DNA from: Acidobacteriota bacterium
Lineage (GTDB): Bacteria; Acidobacteriota; UBA6911
DNA length: 44,035 nt
Reading direction: 5' to 3'
NCBI GenBank assembly: GCA_016933615.1
Contig: JAFGAO010000227.1
Span: forward strand, 1 to 44,035
Positions 26,097-34,455 of the stretch are shown here, piece by piece (the stretch's first letter is position 1; the number at the start of each line of letters is the position of its first letter). The notes beneath the pieces were generated by a model that saw only the letters and a list, made by a program, of their open reading frames with translations, was not told the DNA's origin and searched no databases. A program made the position numbers and the translations under genes.

Positions 26097-26292
26097 TCTC
26101 AACTTGAATCTGGAGAATCGAAGAGCGCTGCCTGCTTTGATTTTCAGGGGGCGACCACGAGCCGGCCTTTCTCGCACCCGCGATAAATGCGGCCGGGTTC
26201 GCCACTGTCCCATGTTCTATACGGAGTGCGAACACAGAGCGCTCTCCTTATAGTCCCGCTTCGACTTTTTGTACCCGCTGCTTCTTGAATTA

Positions 26293-26320
26293 TTGACTCC
26301 GTTCTTTTTCGGGGTATATT
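26293..26320 (+). promoter_or_regulatory. Sigma-70-type promoter of the 26.4-30.5 kb gene cluster
   Basis: TTGACT (26293-26298), a 16-base spacer and TATATT (26315-26320), with predicted start near 26327. It fixes the nucleotidyltransferase start at 26400, because an upstream in-frame ATG at 26319 lies inside the -10 box. The rest of the 369-base divergent gap (26031-26399) holds no gene I can support. Confidence 0.6.
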
Positions 26321-26399
26321 GCACTGGTCGTTGATTGGTTCGAAACGGCGGCATTTTGCCGCGTATGCCGGGGAATATTTTTCTATAAAGGGATGCCCG

Positions 26400-27071
26400 A
26401 TGCCGTCGTTGACTTCGATAACCCCGGTCATTCTCGCCGCGGGAGGTTCCATGCGGATGGGGTATCCCAAGGCCCTTCTGCCTCTGGAATCCGATTGTTT
26501 CCTGACCTGGATTCTGAAGATCGTCCGGAACGCGCAGTTGGGCAAACCCACGGTCGTTTTGGGCTACAACGCTCAGGACATTCTGCCCCGGATCCGGGAA
26601 GAGGAGATCCGCATAACCGTGAACCGGAAGCCGGAAAGGGGCCAGCTGTCTTCCATACAACTGGCGTTGTCTTCGCTTCCGCAGGAATCCATTGCGACCA
26701 TGATCTGGCCCGTCGATCAGCCGCTTGTTTCCGTAAATCTGGTCGATAAACTAGCGCACAAGTTTATTGATTCAGGCGCTTTGATTGCCTACCCGATTTA
26801 CGGAAAAAGGCCCGGTCACCCGGCGATCTTTCACCGGGACCTGTTTCCGGAGTTCATGGAGGCGCCGCTCGGGGAGGGGCCGAAACAAATACTTGTAGAC
26901 CATCAGGCCGATACGGCATTCTTGCCGACGGACGAACCCGGCACCGTGTACGATTTCGACACCCCTTCCGATTACGAAGCCGCCTTCGGAAAAAGCCTGG
27001 ATTCGGTCATGCCCCTGAAACCGGCTTCCTCACAGCAGGCCGTCTTGGAGGATACCGGAAAAAAGCTGTAA
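26400..27071 (+). CDS. MobA/MocA-like nucleotidyltransferase
   Basis: An NTP-transferase-fold enzyme of 223 residues. Seen: the signature PVILAAGGSMRMGYPKALL, VVLGYNAQDI, MIWPVDQPLVS (metal-binding Asp) and KRPGHPAIFHRDLF, a pattern typical of MocA-type molybdenum-cofactor cytidylyltransferases and related MobA-like proteins. Inferred: nucleotide transfer to molybdopterin or to a sugar or alcohol phosphate. The neighbouring RmlC-like gene leaves a sugar role open, and the AOR gene 12 kb away needs only pterin chemistry. The Ser/Gln-rich tail after about residue 195 is extra. Start: AAAGGG 7 bases before the ATG. Confidence 0.78.
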   Translation: MPSLTSITPVILAAGGSMRMGYPKALLPLESDCFLTWILKIVRNAQLGKPTVVLGYNAQDILPRIREEEIRITVNRKPERGQLSSIQLALSSLPQESIATMIWPVDQPLVSVNLVDKLAHKFIDSGALIAYPIYGKRPGHPAIFHRDLFPEFMEAPLGEGPKQILVDHQADTAFLPTDEPGTVYDFDTPSDYEAAFGKSLDSVMPLKPASSQQAVLEDTGKKL

Positions 27072-27150
27072 TGAGTGTCGGTTATGAGTTTCGTATCGGT
27101 ACCGATGGGTAGGGAATCCGTTTTGGAGCATAATCCGGGAGAGGATCGAA

Positions 27151-27786
27151 ATGAAAGTTGTGGATGTCCGGAGTCTGGCGCTACCGGAAATCAAGATTAT
27201 TCGCTATGGCAGGTTTCCCGACGAACGCGGGTATTTTGCCGAACATTTCCGCAAAAGCGACTTTGCCGGCAATGCGAAGCTTGATTTCCTGAAGAACGTG
27301 GAGTTTCTGCAATGCAACGAAAGCCGCTCCAATCCGGGGACGATCCGGGGGCTGCATTTCCAGTGGAATCCGTACCAGGGGAAAATGGTCCGCATACTGC
27401 AGGGCCGAATGGTCGACCTGGTTCTGGATATTCGAAAAGGATCTCCGAATCTGGGAAAGATTGTCGGCTACGACATGCCCGCAAATCACAATGCGGATTA
27501 CGGAGAGTGGCTCTGGGTGCCTCCCGGTTTCGCGCACGGCAACTTTTATCCGCAATTGTCGCATATTGAATACTTCTGCTCGGGAGAATACAGCCCGAGG
27601 TGCGAAAGCGGGATCTCGCCGCTTGCCGCGGATATTGACTGGTCCATTTTTGATCCCGGCTTGAGGGAAGAATTCGACAAGCTTATTTCCGGCGATCCCT
27701 TAATCTCCGATAAAGATCGAAACGGCCATACGATCGCCTCCTGGATGGAACACCCCGACTCGGAACAGTTTCTCTACCGAAAATAA
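27151..27786 (+). CDS. dTDP-4-dehydrorhamnose 3,5-epimerase-like protein (RmlC family)
   Basis: A cupin-fold sugar-nucleotide epimerase. Seen: DERGYFAEHFRKSDF, the catalytic-base His69 in GTIRGLHFQ, YQGKMVRILQGRMVDLVLDIRKGSP, WVPPGFAHGN and a closing SPLAADIDW. These match the RmlC core. At 211 residues it is slightly longer than the usual 180-190, with a C-terminal extension. No RmlA, RmlB or RmlD gene is adjacent, so the sugar is not certain and a different 3,5- or 3-epimerase is possible. The RBS GAGAGGA is well placed. Co-directional with the nucleotidyltransferase upstream (79-base gap) and xseA downstream. Confidence 0.85.
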   Translation: MKVVDVRSLALPEIKIIRYGRFPDERGYFAEHFRKSDFAGNAKLDFLKNVEFLQCNESRSNPGTIRGLHFQWNPYQGKMVRILQGRMVDLVLDIRKGSPNLGKIVGYDMPANHNADYGEWLWVPPGFAHGNFYPQLSHIEYFCSGEYSPRCESGISPLAADIDWSIFDPGLREEFDKLISGDPLISDKDRNGHTIASWMEHPDSEQFLYRK

Positions 27787-27891
27787 TGTTTAACGTTTAA
27801 ACGTTCGACGTGAAACGGAAACGTTTGAAGGTTTTTGTATCGGGCATTCTGGAGTGTTGTGTATCTTCATTCTTCATGATAAACATGAGGC

Positions 27892-29238
27892 GTGGATCCG
27901 TTATCGCATCGAAAAATCTATACAGTCGGCGAGATCACGTCTGAAATCAAACAATCGCTGGACCAGTTCGGCATTGTCTGGATTCAGGGGGAGATTTCCA
28001 ACTGCAAGCACCATTCCTCGGGGCATCTGTATTTTTCCCTCAAGGACGCGCACGCCCAAATGAAAGCGGCATGCTTCAGAAACAATAACCGGTACCTGAA
28101 GTTCCGCCCGGAAGACGGAATGGAAGTGCTCGTCCGGGGCCGGTTGAGCGTATACGAGCCCAGGGGGGATTATCAGGTTATCGTGGAATATATGGAGCCT
28201 GTGGGCGTGGGTTCTCTCCAGCTGGCATTCGAGCAGCTGAAAGACCGTCTACGCAAGGAGGGGCTGTTCGAAGAGGCACACAAAAAGCCCCTGCCCCTGC
28301 TTCCCCGGAAAATAGGCATCGTGACGTCCCCGACCGGCGCGGCGATACGCGACATGCTGCGTATCCTCAAAAGACGGAACGCGTCTCTGGGCGTCTTAAT
28401 TTATCCCGCCAAGGTGCAGGGAACCGGGGCAGCCGAGGAAATAACCTCGGGAATACGATATTTAAACAGCCGCGACGACATCGACGTGGTCATCATAGGC
28501 CGGGGCGGCGGTTCCATTGAGGATTTGTGGGCTTTCAACGAAGAGGTTGTCGCCAGAGCCGTTTACGGGTCCGAACTTCCCCTGATTTCGGCGGTGGGAC
28601 ATGAGGTGGATTTCACCATATCCGACTTTGTGGCCGACCTGCGCGCTCCCACGCCCTCGGCGGCCGCGGAAATGGTATCGGGCGCCAGGGAAGACCTGCG
28701 GATAAGCGTTCGGTCGCTTCACGGCAGGCTGCGCCAGGCGATCCGAAGCGGAATTGAGAGGCGCAGGCTGCATTTGGAGCGTCTTGCCCGCAACAGGGCG
28801 TTCGCCGTGGCTCCGAACCGGATCCGTGACCTGCAGCAGCGTTTTGACGAGGCCTCCCTGCGTCTGGTCCAATCGCTAAAGCACTTTGTTTCCGACACCC
28901 GTCACAGGGAGCGTATGGCTTCCGCCGGCCTGAATAAAGTAGATCTGCGTCGTTTCATCGTTCACAAGAAGGACGCCTGGATTCAATGCCGCCACGGGCT
29001 GACGGCCGGGATACAATCTTGCATGCGCCGCGAACGCGCCCGGTTTGAGCTCGCCGTCGGAAAGCTCGATTCGCTCAGTCCCCTGGCTATCTTGAAACGC
29101 GGATTCTCCCTCTGTCGCGACGAAAACGGGAGAATTATCAAAAGTGCGGCAGACGTATCCAGAGGGGATTCCGTCGATGTGATCCTGTCCGAGGGTGGAC
29201 TCAACTGCCTTGTGCGGGAAACCCGAAAACCCAGGTGA
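27892..29238 (+). CDS. xseA: Exodeoxyribonuclease VII large subunit
   Basis: Catalytic subunit of exonuclease VII, which degrades single-stranded DNA from both ends. Seen: the N-terminal OB-fold (YTVGEITSEIKQSL, VWIQGEISNCKHHSSGHLYF), the central nuclease domain with RKIGIVTSPTGAAIRDML, DVVIIGRGGGSIEDLWAFN and SAVGHEVDFTISDFVADLRAPTPSAAAE, then a long coiled coil and a C-terminal segment (PLAILKRGFSLCRDENGRII). Length 448 is normal. GTG start: an in-frame TGA lies two codons upstream, so no earlier start is possible; the RBS is poor. The 105-base gap before it contains the palindrome AACGTTTAAACGTT. Confidence 0.95.
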   Translation: MDPLSHRKIYTVGEITSEIKQSLDQFGIVWIQGEISNCKHHSSGHLYFSLKDAHAQMKAACFRNNNRYLKFRPEDGMEVLVRGRLSVYEPRGDYQVIVEYMEPVGVGSLQLAFEQLKDRLRKEGLFEEAHKKPLPLLPRKIGIVTSPTGAAIRDMLRILKRRNASLGVLIYPAKVQGTGAAEEITSGIRYLNSRDDIDVVIIGRGGGSIEDLWAFNEEVVARAVYGSELPLISAVGHEVDFTISDFVADLRAPTPSAAAEMVSGAREDLRISVRSLHGRLRQAIRSGIERRRLHLERLARNRAFAVAPNRIRDLQQRFDEASLRLVQSLKHFVSDTRHRERMASAGLNKVDLRRFIVHKKDAWIQCRHGLTAGIQSCMRRERARFELAVGKLDSLSPLAILKRGFSLCRDENGRIIKSAADVSRGDSVDVILSEGGLNCLVRETRKPR

Positions 29239-29326
29239 AAACCGGACAATAATAGCGGGAATTTCAGCCTGAAACGGTGAAAGCGGAATCCGAAACGCGT
29301 AACGGATTCAGTTTTGGAGGCATCCC

Positions 29327-29575
29327 ATGGAGTTGAAGGTAAAAGATTTTGAATCGGCGCTCAAATCCCTTGAGGATATTGTAGTTCAACTGGAGGGAGG
29401 GGATTTAACCCTCGACCGCGCCCTTGAGCTTTTTGAAGAAGGCGTCAAAATAAGCCGTTTCTGCAGTTCGAAACTGGATGAAGCGGAACGCAAAGTGGAA
29501 ATTCTTACGAAAACATCCGACGGGACACTGACGGAAGAACCATTCCCGGAACAGGAAGAAGGGACCGAACCCTGA
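29327..29575 (+). CDS. xseB: Exodeoxyribonuclease VII small subunit
   Basis: An 82-residue helical partner that binds XseA coiled coils in several copies. Seen: the family core DFESALKSLEDIVVQLEGGDL followed by LDRALELFEEGVKISRFC. The acidic tail (EEPFPEQEEGTEP) is ordinary. RBS TTGGAGG 6 bases before the ATG. A 7-bp inverted repeat, GAATCCG/CGGATTC (29286-29309), lies just before the RBS and might tune expression relative to xseA. Confidence 0.95.
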   Translation: MELKVKDFESALKSLEDIVVQLEGGDLTLDRALELFEEGVKISRFCSSKLDEAERKVEILTKTSDGTLTEEPFPEQEEGTEP

Positions 29576-29596
29576 CACAAGGGACGAGGGGAATCT

Positions 29597-30481
29597 ATGG
29601 ATATTCAGCCGTACCTCGCTGAATCGAAGAAACTTGTAGACCAATTTCTGGAAAAGCTGCTGCCGGGAGAAAACGAAGAACCGGCTGCCATACACAGGGC
29701 AATGCGTTATTCGGTTTTCGCCGGAGGGAAACGCGTCCGGCCCATCCTGGTTATGGCTTCGGGGGAAAGCCTCGGCGGCGAACGTATGGTTCTGCTGCAT
29801 CTGGGATCGGCTGTCGAGATGATGCACACCTATTCCTTGATCCATGACGATCTTCCCGCGCTGGATAACGACGATTTGAGGCGAGGCCAGCCGACATGCC
29901 ACAAGATTTTCGGAGAAGCCATGGCGATCCTGGCGGGGGACGCCCTGATGACCCGGTGCTACCAGGTTCTGGCTGCGCTGCCCGGAGTGTCCGAATCGAC
30001 CAGGGTCCGTATTATCGGTGAGATAGCCAACGCTACGGGCACGGTTCGAGGCATGATCGGGGGGCAGGTCGTGGACTTGGAATCGGAGGGTAAAACCGTC
30101 AGCCCGGACCTTCTGGAATACATCCATCATTCGAAAACCGGGGCGCTGCTGACGGCGTGCGTCCGTTGCGGCGCCCTGGCGGTCGGCGCAACTGGTGAGG
30201 AATTGGTGGCTTTGACGGGATACGGCTCAAAAGTAGGGCTGGTTTTTCAGATCGTGGACGACATTCTGGACGTGACCTCGAGCAGTGAGGAATTGGGAAA
30301 GACCCCGGGCAAGGACGCAAAGGTAAAAAAAGCAACCTACCCGGCCCTTTACGGGCTGGACGCTTCCCGTACAAAAGCCCGGGAACTTGTAGAATCCGCC
30401 CTGCGAGATATCGCCGAATTTGGACAGAAAGCCGACAAATTGCGCAGCCTGGCCCGCTTCGTGCTTCAAAGAACCGCATAA
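29597..30481 (+). CDS. ispA: Polyprenyl diphosphate synthase (farnesyl/geranylgeranyl type)
   Basis: A trans-prenyltransferase condensing isopentenyl diphosphate with allylic diphosphates. Seen: FAGGKRVRPIL, the first Asp-rich motif DDLPALDNDD (84-93), GQPTCHKIFGEAMAILAGDAL, the HHSKTGALL lid element and the second Asp-rich motif QIVDDILDV. The residue before the first motif region (MHTYSLIHDD) fits farnesyl to geranylgeranyl products; exact chain length is not certain. It follows xseB by 21 bases. The xseA-xseB-ispA order is common in Proteobacteria and Desulfobacterota; dxs, often next, is absent here. Confidence 0.94.
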   Translation: MDIQPYLAESKKLVDQFLEKLLPGENEEPAAIHRAMRYSVFAGGKRVRPILVMASGESLGGERMVLLHLGSAVEMMHTYSLIHDDLPALDNDDLRRGQPTCHKIFGEAMAILAGDALMTRCYQVLAALPGVSESTRVRIIGEIANATGTVRGMIGGQVVDLESEGKTVSPDLLEYIHHSKTGALLTACVRCGALAVGATGEELVALTGYGSKVGLVFQIVDDILDVTSSSEELGKTPGKDAKVKKATYPALYGLDASRTKARELVESALRDIAEFGQKADKLRSLARFVLQRTA

Positions 30482-30541
30482 TTCTTGTATCCAAACGACT
30501 TATTTCAGAAAATGTTCCCGTTGCTGCATTTTTCCATGCTG

Positions 30542-30582
30542 CAATGGTCGGCGCACTTGCGTAACGCCTACCGCCGACATTG
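30542..30582 (+). promoter_or_regulatory. Stem-loop between ispA and rpsO
   Basis: CAAT-g-GTCGGCG (30542-30553) pairs with CGCCGACATTG (30572-30582): eleven pairs with one bulged G around an 18-base loop. A second imperfect hairpin, TTGCTGCAT/ATGCTGCAA, lies just upstream. It lacks a U-tract, so it is either an ispA 3' structure or part of an S15 autoregulatory leader. A weak promoter, TTGCAG-17-TAACTT (30612-30640), follows it; if that is the only rpsO promoter, the stem is outside the rpsO mRNA. Confidence 0.45.
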
Positions 30583-30677
30583 GACTGCCCACTACCGATC
30601 GAAGTGTTTATTTGCAGAGAAGAAATCCATATGGTAACTTAAAGGCTTATTATTTTTAGACTTGTTCGGAGGATGCA

Positions 30678-30947
30678 GTGTCACTTACAGTCGAAAGAAA
30701 GACGGAAATCGTCGGTACCTACAGAACGCACCAGACGGATACAGGATCTCCGGAAGTACAGATCGCAATTCTCAGCGAAAAAATTGCGTACCTGACCGAA
30801 CACTTCAAGGTGCATGCCAAGGACCACCACTCGCGCCGGGGATTGTTGCGCATGGTAGGCAAGCGGCGCCGGCTTCTCGATTATCTGAAAGAAAAAGATA
30901 TCACTCGTTACAAGAATGTCATCGAGAAACTGGGAATCCGCAAATAA
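30678..30947 (+). CDS. rpsO: 30S ribosomal protein S15
   Basis: An 89-residue protein that binds the central domain of 16S rRNA (h20-h22) early in 30S assembly. Seen: [21 protein letters not shown] and the RNA-contacting [23 protein letters not shown], full family length. GTG start with GGAGG 5 bases upstream. In many bacteria rpsO mRNA is repressed by S15 itself. It precedes pnp, the classic rpsO-pnp arrangement. Confidence 0.97.
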   Translation: MSLTVERKTEIVGTYRTHQTDTGSPEVQIAILSEKIAYLTEHFKVHAKDHHSRRGLLRMVGKRRRLLDYLKEKDITRYKNVIEKLGIRK

Positions 30948-31274
30948 CAGAACATAGTTTGTCCGTCCGGGCGTTCCCGGCCGGCGGATAGTCCAATCTC
31001 CGGGGAACAGAGCGGTCGCTTTTGATGAAAAACCTGTTGTCATTTAAAAGCTTCGCCCCCCCAAAAGCGGCAAGAAATTTATGAGTGCTGACAAGGATTG
31101 TGCTAGGTAGTTTCACTTTTTTTTAGCGATCACCGGGAGAGGGGGAATTTGAATTATGAGTTATGAGTTAAAGGTTGCCGGGACGGAATCCTTAACTCAG
31201 GACTCATAATCATAATTCCTAGTTCAAAGTTCCCGCCCGAAAACTCCCGAGTTATCCCAGCTATGGAGGAATCA
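30948..31274. other. rpsO-pnp intergenic region
   Basis: No gene seen. A GC hairpin, CCG-t-CCGGG / CCCGG-c-CGG, lies around 30976-30996 without a U-tract, in the position where E. coli has RNase-processed structures. Farther on come an unpaired T-run (near 31118) and a palindromic repeat (31151-31218). The pnp RBS GGAGG is at 31265-31269. Confidence 0.5.
31151..31218. repeat. Imperfect palindromic repeat (GAATTATGAGTT type)
   Basis: GAATTATGAGTTATGAGTTA (from 31151) is mirrored by TTAACTCAGGACTCATAATC and ATAATTC (31192-31218), with the tandem unit ATGAGTT. It sits in the pnp leader, upstream of the RBS, so the transcript could form a long hairpin there. Repeats of this kind are seen between genes in some environmental bacteria; I cannot count copies. 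Confidence 0.5.
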
Positions 31275-33500
31275 ATGGTGCATCGAGTTTCTGCCGAAAT
31301 CGGCGGGCTTGAATTTGCAATAGAAATGGGCAGAATCGCCAAACAGGCCGACGGCGCGGCGTATGTTACATACGGGGATACGGCCGTCCTGGTAGCGGCC
31401 ACCGCCTCGAAAGAAACCAGGGAAGGACAGGACTTCTTCCCGCTTACCGTGGATTACCGCGAATATACGTATGCGGCGGGCAGAATCCCGGGAGGCTTTT
31501 TTAAAAGGGAAGGGAAGATGACGGAAAAGGAGACGCTGACGTCCCGCCTCATCGACCGCCCTTTGCGTCCACTGTTTCCGGAAGGGTACAGCAACGAAAC
31601 ACAGATCATCGCCATGGTGCTGTCCGCCGACAAGGAAAACGACCCGGACATCATGGGAATTACGGGCGCTTCGGCCGCGGCATACTGTTCTCCCATACCC
31701 TTTTTCAATCCTGTGGGCGCCGTTCGAATAGGCTACATGAATGACGAGTTTATAGTGAATCCTCCGATCAGCAAGCTGAAAGGAAGCAGCCTGAACCTGA
31801 CCGTAGTCGGGACTAAAGATGCGATTGTCATGGTTGAAGCCAGCGCCAATGAATTTTCCGAGGAGAAAATGGTGGAAGCCCTGGATTTCGCTCACGGCAT
31901 TATCCGCACGCTGATCGATCTTCAGGAAAAGCTCTACGCCCTGGTCCAGCCGGTTAAGAGGGAATTTGTCAAACCTGAATTCGATTCTGTCGAAGTGCAG
32001 CGCATCGAGCGGGAATATTCCCAAAAGATATCCGATGCCCTGCATGTCAAGGGCAAGCTCGCCAGCTATGCGCAGCTCGACAGAGTCAAGGAAGAGATCG
32101 TTGCTTCCATACCCGAAGAAGAAAACGAACGCCGTGAACAGGCCGGCAGGATTTATGAAACCGTTATGGAAAAGCTTTTCCGGAAAGAAACGCTTGAAGG
32201 TAAGCGGCGTCCGGACGGGCGGCAGTTCAACGAGATCCGTCCGATCTCGGCCGAGGTTTCGCTGCTTCCACGAACCCACGGTTCCGCCCTTTTCACGCGC
32301 GGAGAAACCCAGGCGCTGGTAACGGCGACCTTGGGGACGGCGGATGACGAACAGAGAATGGATACGCTCGAGGGTGAATCTTTCAAACGGTTCATGCTTC
32401 ACTATAATTTTCCCCCGTTCAGCGTGGGAGAAGTTAAATTCATGCGCGGCCCCGGCAGGCGTGAAATCGGTCATGGCGCCCTTGCGGAACGAAGCATACT
32501 TCCCGTCATGCCAACGGAGGAGAATTTTCCCTATACCGTCCGGGTGGTTTCCGACATCATGGAAAGCAACGGGTCTTCCTCCATGGCCACGGTCTGCGGC
32601 GGGATTCTCGCGTTGATGGACGCGGGCGTGCCGATCAAGGCTCCCGTAGCCGGTATCGCCATGGGACTGGTGAAGGAAGGCGACAATTACGCCATACTCA
32701 CGGATATCGCCGGCGCGGAAGATCATTACGGTGATATGGATTTTAAAGTGGCCGGAACCGAAAAGGGCATCACGGGGCTGCAGATGGATATAAAAATCGG
32801 CGGCATCGACAAAAAAATTATGGCCGAAGCTCTGGATCAGGCAAAGGAAGGAAGGTTGTTCATCCTGAAGAAAATGGCCGATTGTCTGGGCAACTCCCGT
32901 TCCGAAATATCCGAATTCGCTCCCCGGATCATCACGATCCAGATACCCAAGGACAAAATCGGTGGAGTTATCGGCCCCGGCGGTAAAATAATCCGCGGCA
33001 TCATTGAACAGACCGGCGTTAAAATCGACATCGACGATGACGGCAAGGTCAATATCGCCTCCACCGACACCGACTCGGCTCAGAGCGCCATTCGCATGAT
33101 CGAGGATCTTGTTATGGAAGCCGAAGTCGGCAAAACCTACCTGGGAACCGTAACCCGGCTGGTGGACTTTGGAGCTTTCGTGGAAATATTCCCGGGGACG
33201 GAAGGATTGCTGCATATTTCGGAGGTTGCGGATTTCCGTGTTCAGGACATCAATTCCGAGCTGAAATTGGGCGATCAGATCCCGGTCAAAGTTCTGAGTA
33301 TTGAACCTCCCAACAAAATTCGTTTGAGCCGCAAGGCCGTTCTTCGCGAACAGGCGGGCTTGCCTCCTGAGGAGCCGTCCCCAAGACCGCCGCGACGGGA
33401 CCGCCAGGATCGAAGCCGTCCCGGGTATCGGAACCAAGACCGACCGCGGACCAGACCCCATGGAAGCGACCGGGGAGGGAATCAGAGAAATAGATATTAA
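31275..33500 (+). CDS. pnp: Polyribonucleotide nucleotidyltransferase (PNPase)
   Basis: A phosphorolytic 3'-5' exoribonuclease of the degradosome type. Seen in order: first RNase PH domain (VHRVSAEIGGLEFAIEMGR onward, SRLIDRPLRPLFPEGY), helical linker, catalytic second RNase PH domain (RPDGRQFNEIRPISAEVSLL, MRGPGRREIGHGALAERS, DIAGAEDHYGDMDFKVAGT), KH domain with GVIGPGGKIIRGI, S1 domain (LGTVTRLVDFGAFVEIFPG), and an Arg/Pro/Asp-rich tail. Start: GGAGG lies 5 bases before this ATG; another ATG four codons upstream overlaps the RBS and is not used. About 741 residues. The palindromic repeat in its leader could be a site of autoregulation. Confidence 0.97.
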   Translation: MVHRVSAEIGGLEFAIEMGRIAKQADGAAYVTYGDTAVLVAATASKETREGQDFFPLTVDYREYTYAAGRIPGGFFKREGKMTEKETLTSRLIDRPLRPLFPEGYSNETQIIAMVLSADKENDPDIMGITGASAAAYCSPIPFFNPVGAVRIGYMNDEFIVNPPISKLKGSSLNLTVVGTKDAIVMVEASANEFSEEKMVEALDFAHGIIRTLIDLQEKLYALVQPVKREFVKPEFDSVEVQRIEREYSQKISDALHVKGKLASYAQLDRVKEEIVASIPEEENERREQAGRIYETVMEKLFRKETLEGKRRPDGRQFNEIRPISAEVSLLPRTHGSALFTRGETQALVTATLGTADDEQRMDTLEGESFKRFMLHYNFPPFSVGEVKFMRGPGRREIGHGALAERSILPVMPTEENFPYTVRVVSDIMESNGSSSMATVCGGILALMDAGVPIKAPVAGIAMGLVKEGDNYAILTDIAGAEDHYGDMDFKVAGTEKGITGLQMDIKIGGIDKKIMAEALDQAKEGRLFILKKMADCLGNSRSEISEFAPRIITIQIPKDKIGGVIGPGGKIIRGIIEQTGVKIDIDDDGKVNIASTDTDSAQSAIRMIEDLVMEAEVGKTYLGTVTRLVDFGAFVEIFPGTEGLLHISEVADFRVQDINSELKLGDQIPVKVLSIEPPNKIRLSRKAVLREQAGLPPEEPSPRPPRRDRQDRSRPGYRNQDRPRTRPHGSDRGGNQRNRY

Positions 33501-33538
33501 AGGATGGCGGCGGTATATATGCGCTGATTATTTAAATT

Positions 33539-33594
33539 GGATGGCGGTTTATAGCCAAGATATTAATTGATAAGATTAATATCTTGCGCCATCC
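33539..33594. repeat. Long two-stage hairpin between pnp and larB
   Basis: Outer arms GGATGGCG (33539-33546) / CGCCATCC (33587-33594) enclose inner arms CAAGATATTAAT (33556-33567) / ATTAATATCTTG (33575-33586) with loop TGATAAG; only nine bases are bulged on the left. The unit GGATGGCGG also occurs at 33502-33510, directly after the pnp stop. A weak TGTTTTATC follows. It could stop pnp transcription, protect its 3' end, or be part of a dispersed repeat. Confidence 0.65.
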
Positions 33595-33626
33595 GGTTCG
33601 AGTGTTTTATCTAAAACGATCCTCGT

Positions 33627-34388
33627 ATGAAATCAGAACAGATACTGGATCTCTTAAACCGGGTCCGTGACGGCAAGCTGACGCCGGATCAGGGCCTGGA
33701 GAAGCTGAAGCACCTTCCGTTTGAGGATCTGGGATTTGCGCGCGTCGATCACCATCGAACTCTTCGTCAGGGATTTCCCGAGGTAATATTTTCCCCAGGA
33801 AAAACGCCGGAGCAGGTTGCTGCAATCGTCAAAAGCCTGCTTCGGCAGAAATCGAACATTCTTGTTACCCGAACCAACAGGACCACCTACAACCGGGTCC
33901 GCCGTGTTACGACGAAAGCACGGTACCACGATCTTGCTCAGGCAATCACCGTCGTGAATGATAGAACGGCCCATGGGGACGGGAAGATATACGTTGTATG
34001 CGCCGGCACCTCGGATATTCCCGTGGCCGAGGAAGCCGCGCTGACGGCCAAGCTGATGGGAAATTCCGTGGAGACTGCCTACGATATTGGGGTTGCCGGA
34101 ATACACCGCCTGTTGAACATCAGGGAATCCCTGACCCGGGCCAGTGTTGTGATCGTCGCCGCCGGTATGGAGGGGGCTCTGGCGAGCGTCGTCGGGGGAT
34201 TGTTGAGCGTTCCCGTTATTGCGGTCCCGACAAGCATCGGGTACGGCAGCAGTTTCGGCGGGCTTTCCGCGCTGCTGGCGATGCTCAACAGCTGCGCTTC
34301 CAATGTGGTTGTCGTAAATATCGACAACGGTTTCGGTGCCGGGTATGTCGCGGGCCTCATCAACCGGAGACGGTCCGGCAAGAATTAA
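33627..34388 (+). CDS. larB: LarB, pyridinium-3,5-biscarboxylic acid mononucleotide synthase family
   Basis: LarB carboxylates and hydrolyses nicotinic acid adenine dinucleotide, the first step of nickel-pincer cofactor synthesis. Seen: an N-terminal helical part ([43 protein letters not shown]), then a PurE-like domain with [47 protein letters not shown] and [27 protein letters not shown]. Length 253 is typical. No larC, larE or larA is in the window, so partners lie elsewhere or it acts alone. It opens a plus-strand run into dnaG (67-base gap). No strong RBS is seen before the ATG. Confidence 0.9.
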   Translation: MKSEQILDLLNRVRDGKLTPDQGLEKLKHLPFEDLGFARVDHHRTLRQGFPEVIFSPGKTPEQVAAIVKSLLRQKSNILVTRTNRTTYNRVRRVTTKARYHDLAQAITVVNDRTAHGDGKIYVVCAGTSDIPVAEEAALTAKLMGNSVETAYDIGVAGIHRLLNIRESLTRASVVIVAAGMEGALASVVGGLLSVPVIAVPTSIGYGSSFGGLSALLAMLNSCASNVVVVNIDNGFGAGYVAGLINRRRSGKN

Positions 34389-34455
34389 GAACAGGTTGTT
34401 GTCAGGCTCACGGAATCGGGATCGCATTAAACCATTCATGTAACCTCGGACGGTC

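Noticed and set aside
31272-33461. Long minus-strand open frame (about 729 codons) opposite pnp
   Set aside because: PNPase on the plus strand is certain; the antisense frame is low-complexity in His/Phe/Gly/Arg and is explained by codon bias of pnp.
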